Positions 63,118-64,000 of a stretch of 64,000 bases of DNA are shown here, one piece after another (position 1 is the stretch's first letter; the number at the start of each line of letters is the position of its first letter). The position numbers and the translations under genes were made by a program. This stretch comes from Diplonema japonicum (lineage: Eukaryota; Euglenozoa; Diplonemea; Diplonemida; Diplonemidae). The notes beneath the pieces are model-generated. The model worked only from the letters and a program-made list of their open reading frames with translations, was not told where the DNA came from and ran no database searches. The stretch spans positions 458,716 to 522,715 of the forward strand of contig OZ025701.1 in assembly GCA_964019335.1 (NCBI GenBank), read 5' to 3'.

Positions 63118-64000
63118 GAGCCCGCAAACCCGCAAACCCGCAAACCCGCAAACCCGCAAACCCGCAAACCCGCAAACCCGCAAACCCGCAAACCCGCAAA
63201 CCCCGCAAACCCGCAAACCCGCAAACCCGCAAACCCGCAAACCCGCAAACCCGCAAACCCGCAAACCCGCAAACCCGCAAACCCGCAAACCCGCAAACCC
63301 GCAAACCCGCAAACCCGCAAACCCGCAAACCCCGCAAACCCCGCAAACCCCGCAAACCCCGCAAACCCCGCAAACCCCGCAAACCCCGCAAACCCCGCAA
63401 ACCCCGCAAACCCCGCAAACCCCGCAAACCCCGCAAACCCCGCAAACCCCGCAAACCCCGCAAACCCCGCAAACCCCGCAAACCCCGCAAACCCCGCAAA
63501 CCCCGCAAACCCGCAAACCCGCAAACCCGCAAACCCGCAAACCCGCAAACCCGCAAACCCGCAAACCCGCAAACCCGCAAACCCGCAAACCCGCAAACCC
63601 GCAAACCCGCAAACCCGCAAACCCGCAAACCCGCAAACCCGCAAACCCGCAAACCCGCAAACCCGCAAACCCGCAAACCCGCAAACCCGCAAACCCGCAA
63701 ACCCGCAAACCCGCAAACCCGCAAACCCGCAAACCCGCAAACCCGCAAACCCGCAAACCCGCAAACCCGCAAACCCGCAAACCCGCAAACCCGCAAACCC
63801 GCAAACCCGCAAACCCGCAAACCGCAAACCCGCAAACCCGCAAACCCGCAAACCCGCAACCCGCAAACCCGCAAACCCCGCAAACCCGCAAACCCGCAAA
63901 CCCGCAAACCCCGCAAACCCGCAAACCCGCAAACCCGCAAACCCGCAAACCCGCAAACCCGCAAACCCGCAAACCCGCAAACCCGCAAACCCGCAAACCC
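63118..64000. repeat. 8-bp satellite (CCCGCAAA)n with a 9-bp homogenised block
   Basis: From 63118 to the window end the sequence is a near-perfect array of CCCGCAAA, and it continues past the window. Twenty consecutive 9-base units CCCCGCAAA occupy about 63330-63509, and single 9-base units sit at about 63201, 63875 and 63909. Two 7-base units occur near 63822 and 63859. A 15-base T run plus CTGAG precedes it. The long open frames (FAGLRVCG repeats) are a by-product of the repeat. The G-rich strand is TTTGCGGG on the minus strand, so if telomere-like it points into the window. Confidence 0.97.

Noticed and set aside
62541-63996. Three long minus-strand frames of the FAGLRVCG / GLRGLRG type
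   Set aside because: An 8-bp repeat without stops is open in several frames by arithmetic, and each frame gives the same short peptide repeat. Not genes.
63118-64000. Chromosome-end telomere at the right edge
   Set aside because: The G-rich strand (TTTGCGGG) is on the minus strand here, the opposite of what a right-hand chromosome end needs. Kept as a telomere-like satellite only.

Overview
This is a gene-rich piece of a protist nuclear genome. Spliceosomal introns are visible in eight genes. Several genes point to a flagellated cell: a DNAAF6 (PIH1D3)-like dynein assembly factor, an LZTFL1-like BBSome regulator and a Dpy-30/RII docking protein. I cannot name the species. Short introns that begin GTATG and end in CACA-rich sequence before CAG resemble metamonad introns. 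Strict one-strand gene order with polypyrimidine-rich intergenic DNA resembles Euglenozoa. Neither assignment is secure.

Layout. From 1 to about 54 kb all 23 genes I can support lie on the minus strand, so the window reads right to left. In that order they are: a membrane B-box protein, a 1.8k-residue CLU-like repeat protein, an AAAP amino acid transporter, a degenerate RNase III-like protein, FolD, a two-TM protein, an RluA-type pseudouridine synthase, a Dpy-30/RII plus zeta-kinase fusion, a SAM-SAM-DCX-kinase protein, an unrecognised 339-residue protein, a Pho80/U-type cyclin, an LSM12-like protein, a papain-family protein with serine in place of the catalytic cysteine, an unrecognised 305-residue protein, DNAAF6-like, nicotinate phosphoribosyltransferase, glutathione S-transferase, LZTFL1-like, aldehyde dehydrogenase, a WD40 protein, a nucleoside hydrolase, a single-TM protein and a membrane sensor cut by the window edge. 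Genes are either packed 50-200 bases apart or separated by 0.4-7.5 kb of homopolymer-rich DNA. That DNA carries long A, T and G runs and one 200-base gap of N (22562-22761).

Introns. By restoring reading frame and family similarity I placed 27 introns of 32-89 bases. Fifteen begin GTATG and nine are exactly 34 or 35 bases long. Longer ones carry poly-A or poly-G tracts inside.

Right end (54-64 kb). This part is repeat territory. It holds copies of a roughly 300-base repeat family in both orientations, a GACTG/GACCA minisatellite, a duplicated 77-base element next to a leucine-rich-repeat gene fragment, and a degenerate non-LTR retrotransposon. Its nuclease region is interrupted by about 0.8 kb of AP-2 alpha-adaptin coding sequence in antisense. 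After it come a 598-residue ORF of unknown role and at least 880 bases of an 8-bp satellite (CCCGCAAA) with a homogeneous block of 9-bp units.

Metabolic genes (FolD, NAPRT, nucleoside hydrolase, ALDH, GST) and regulatory genes are interleaved. Apart from the possible flagellar theme I see no pathway-level operon logic.
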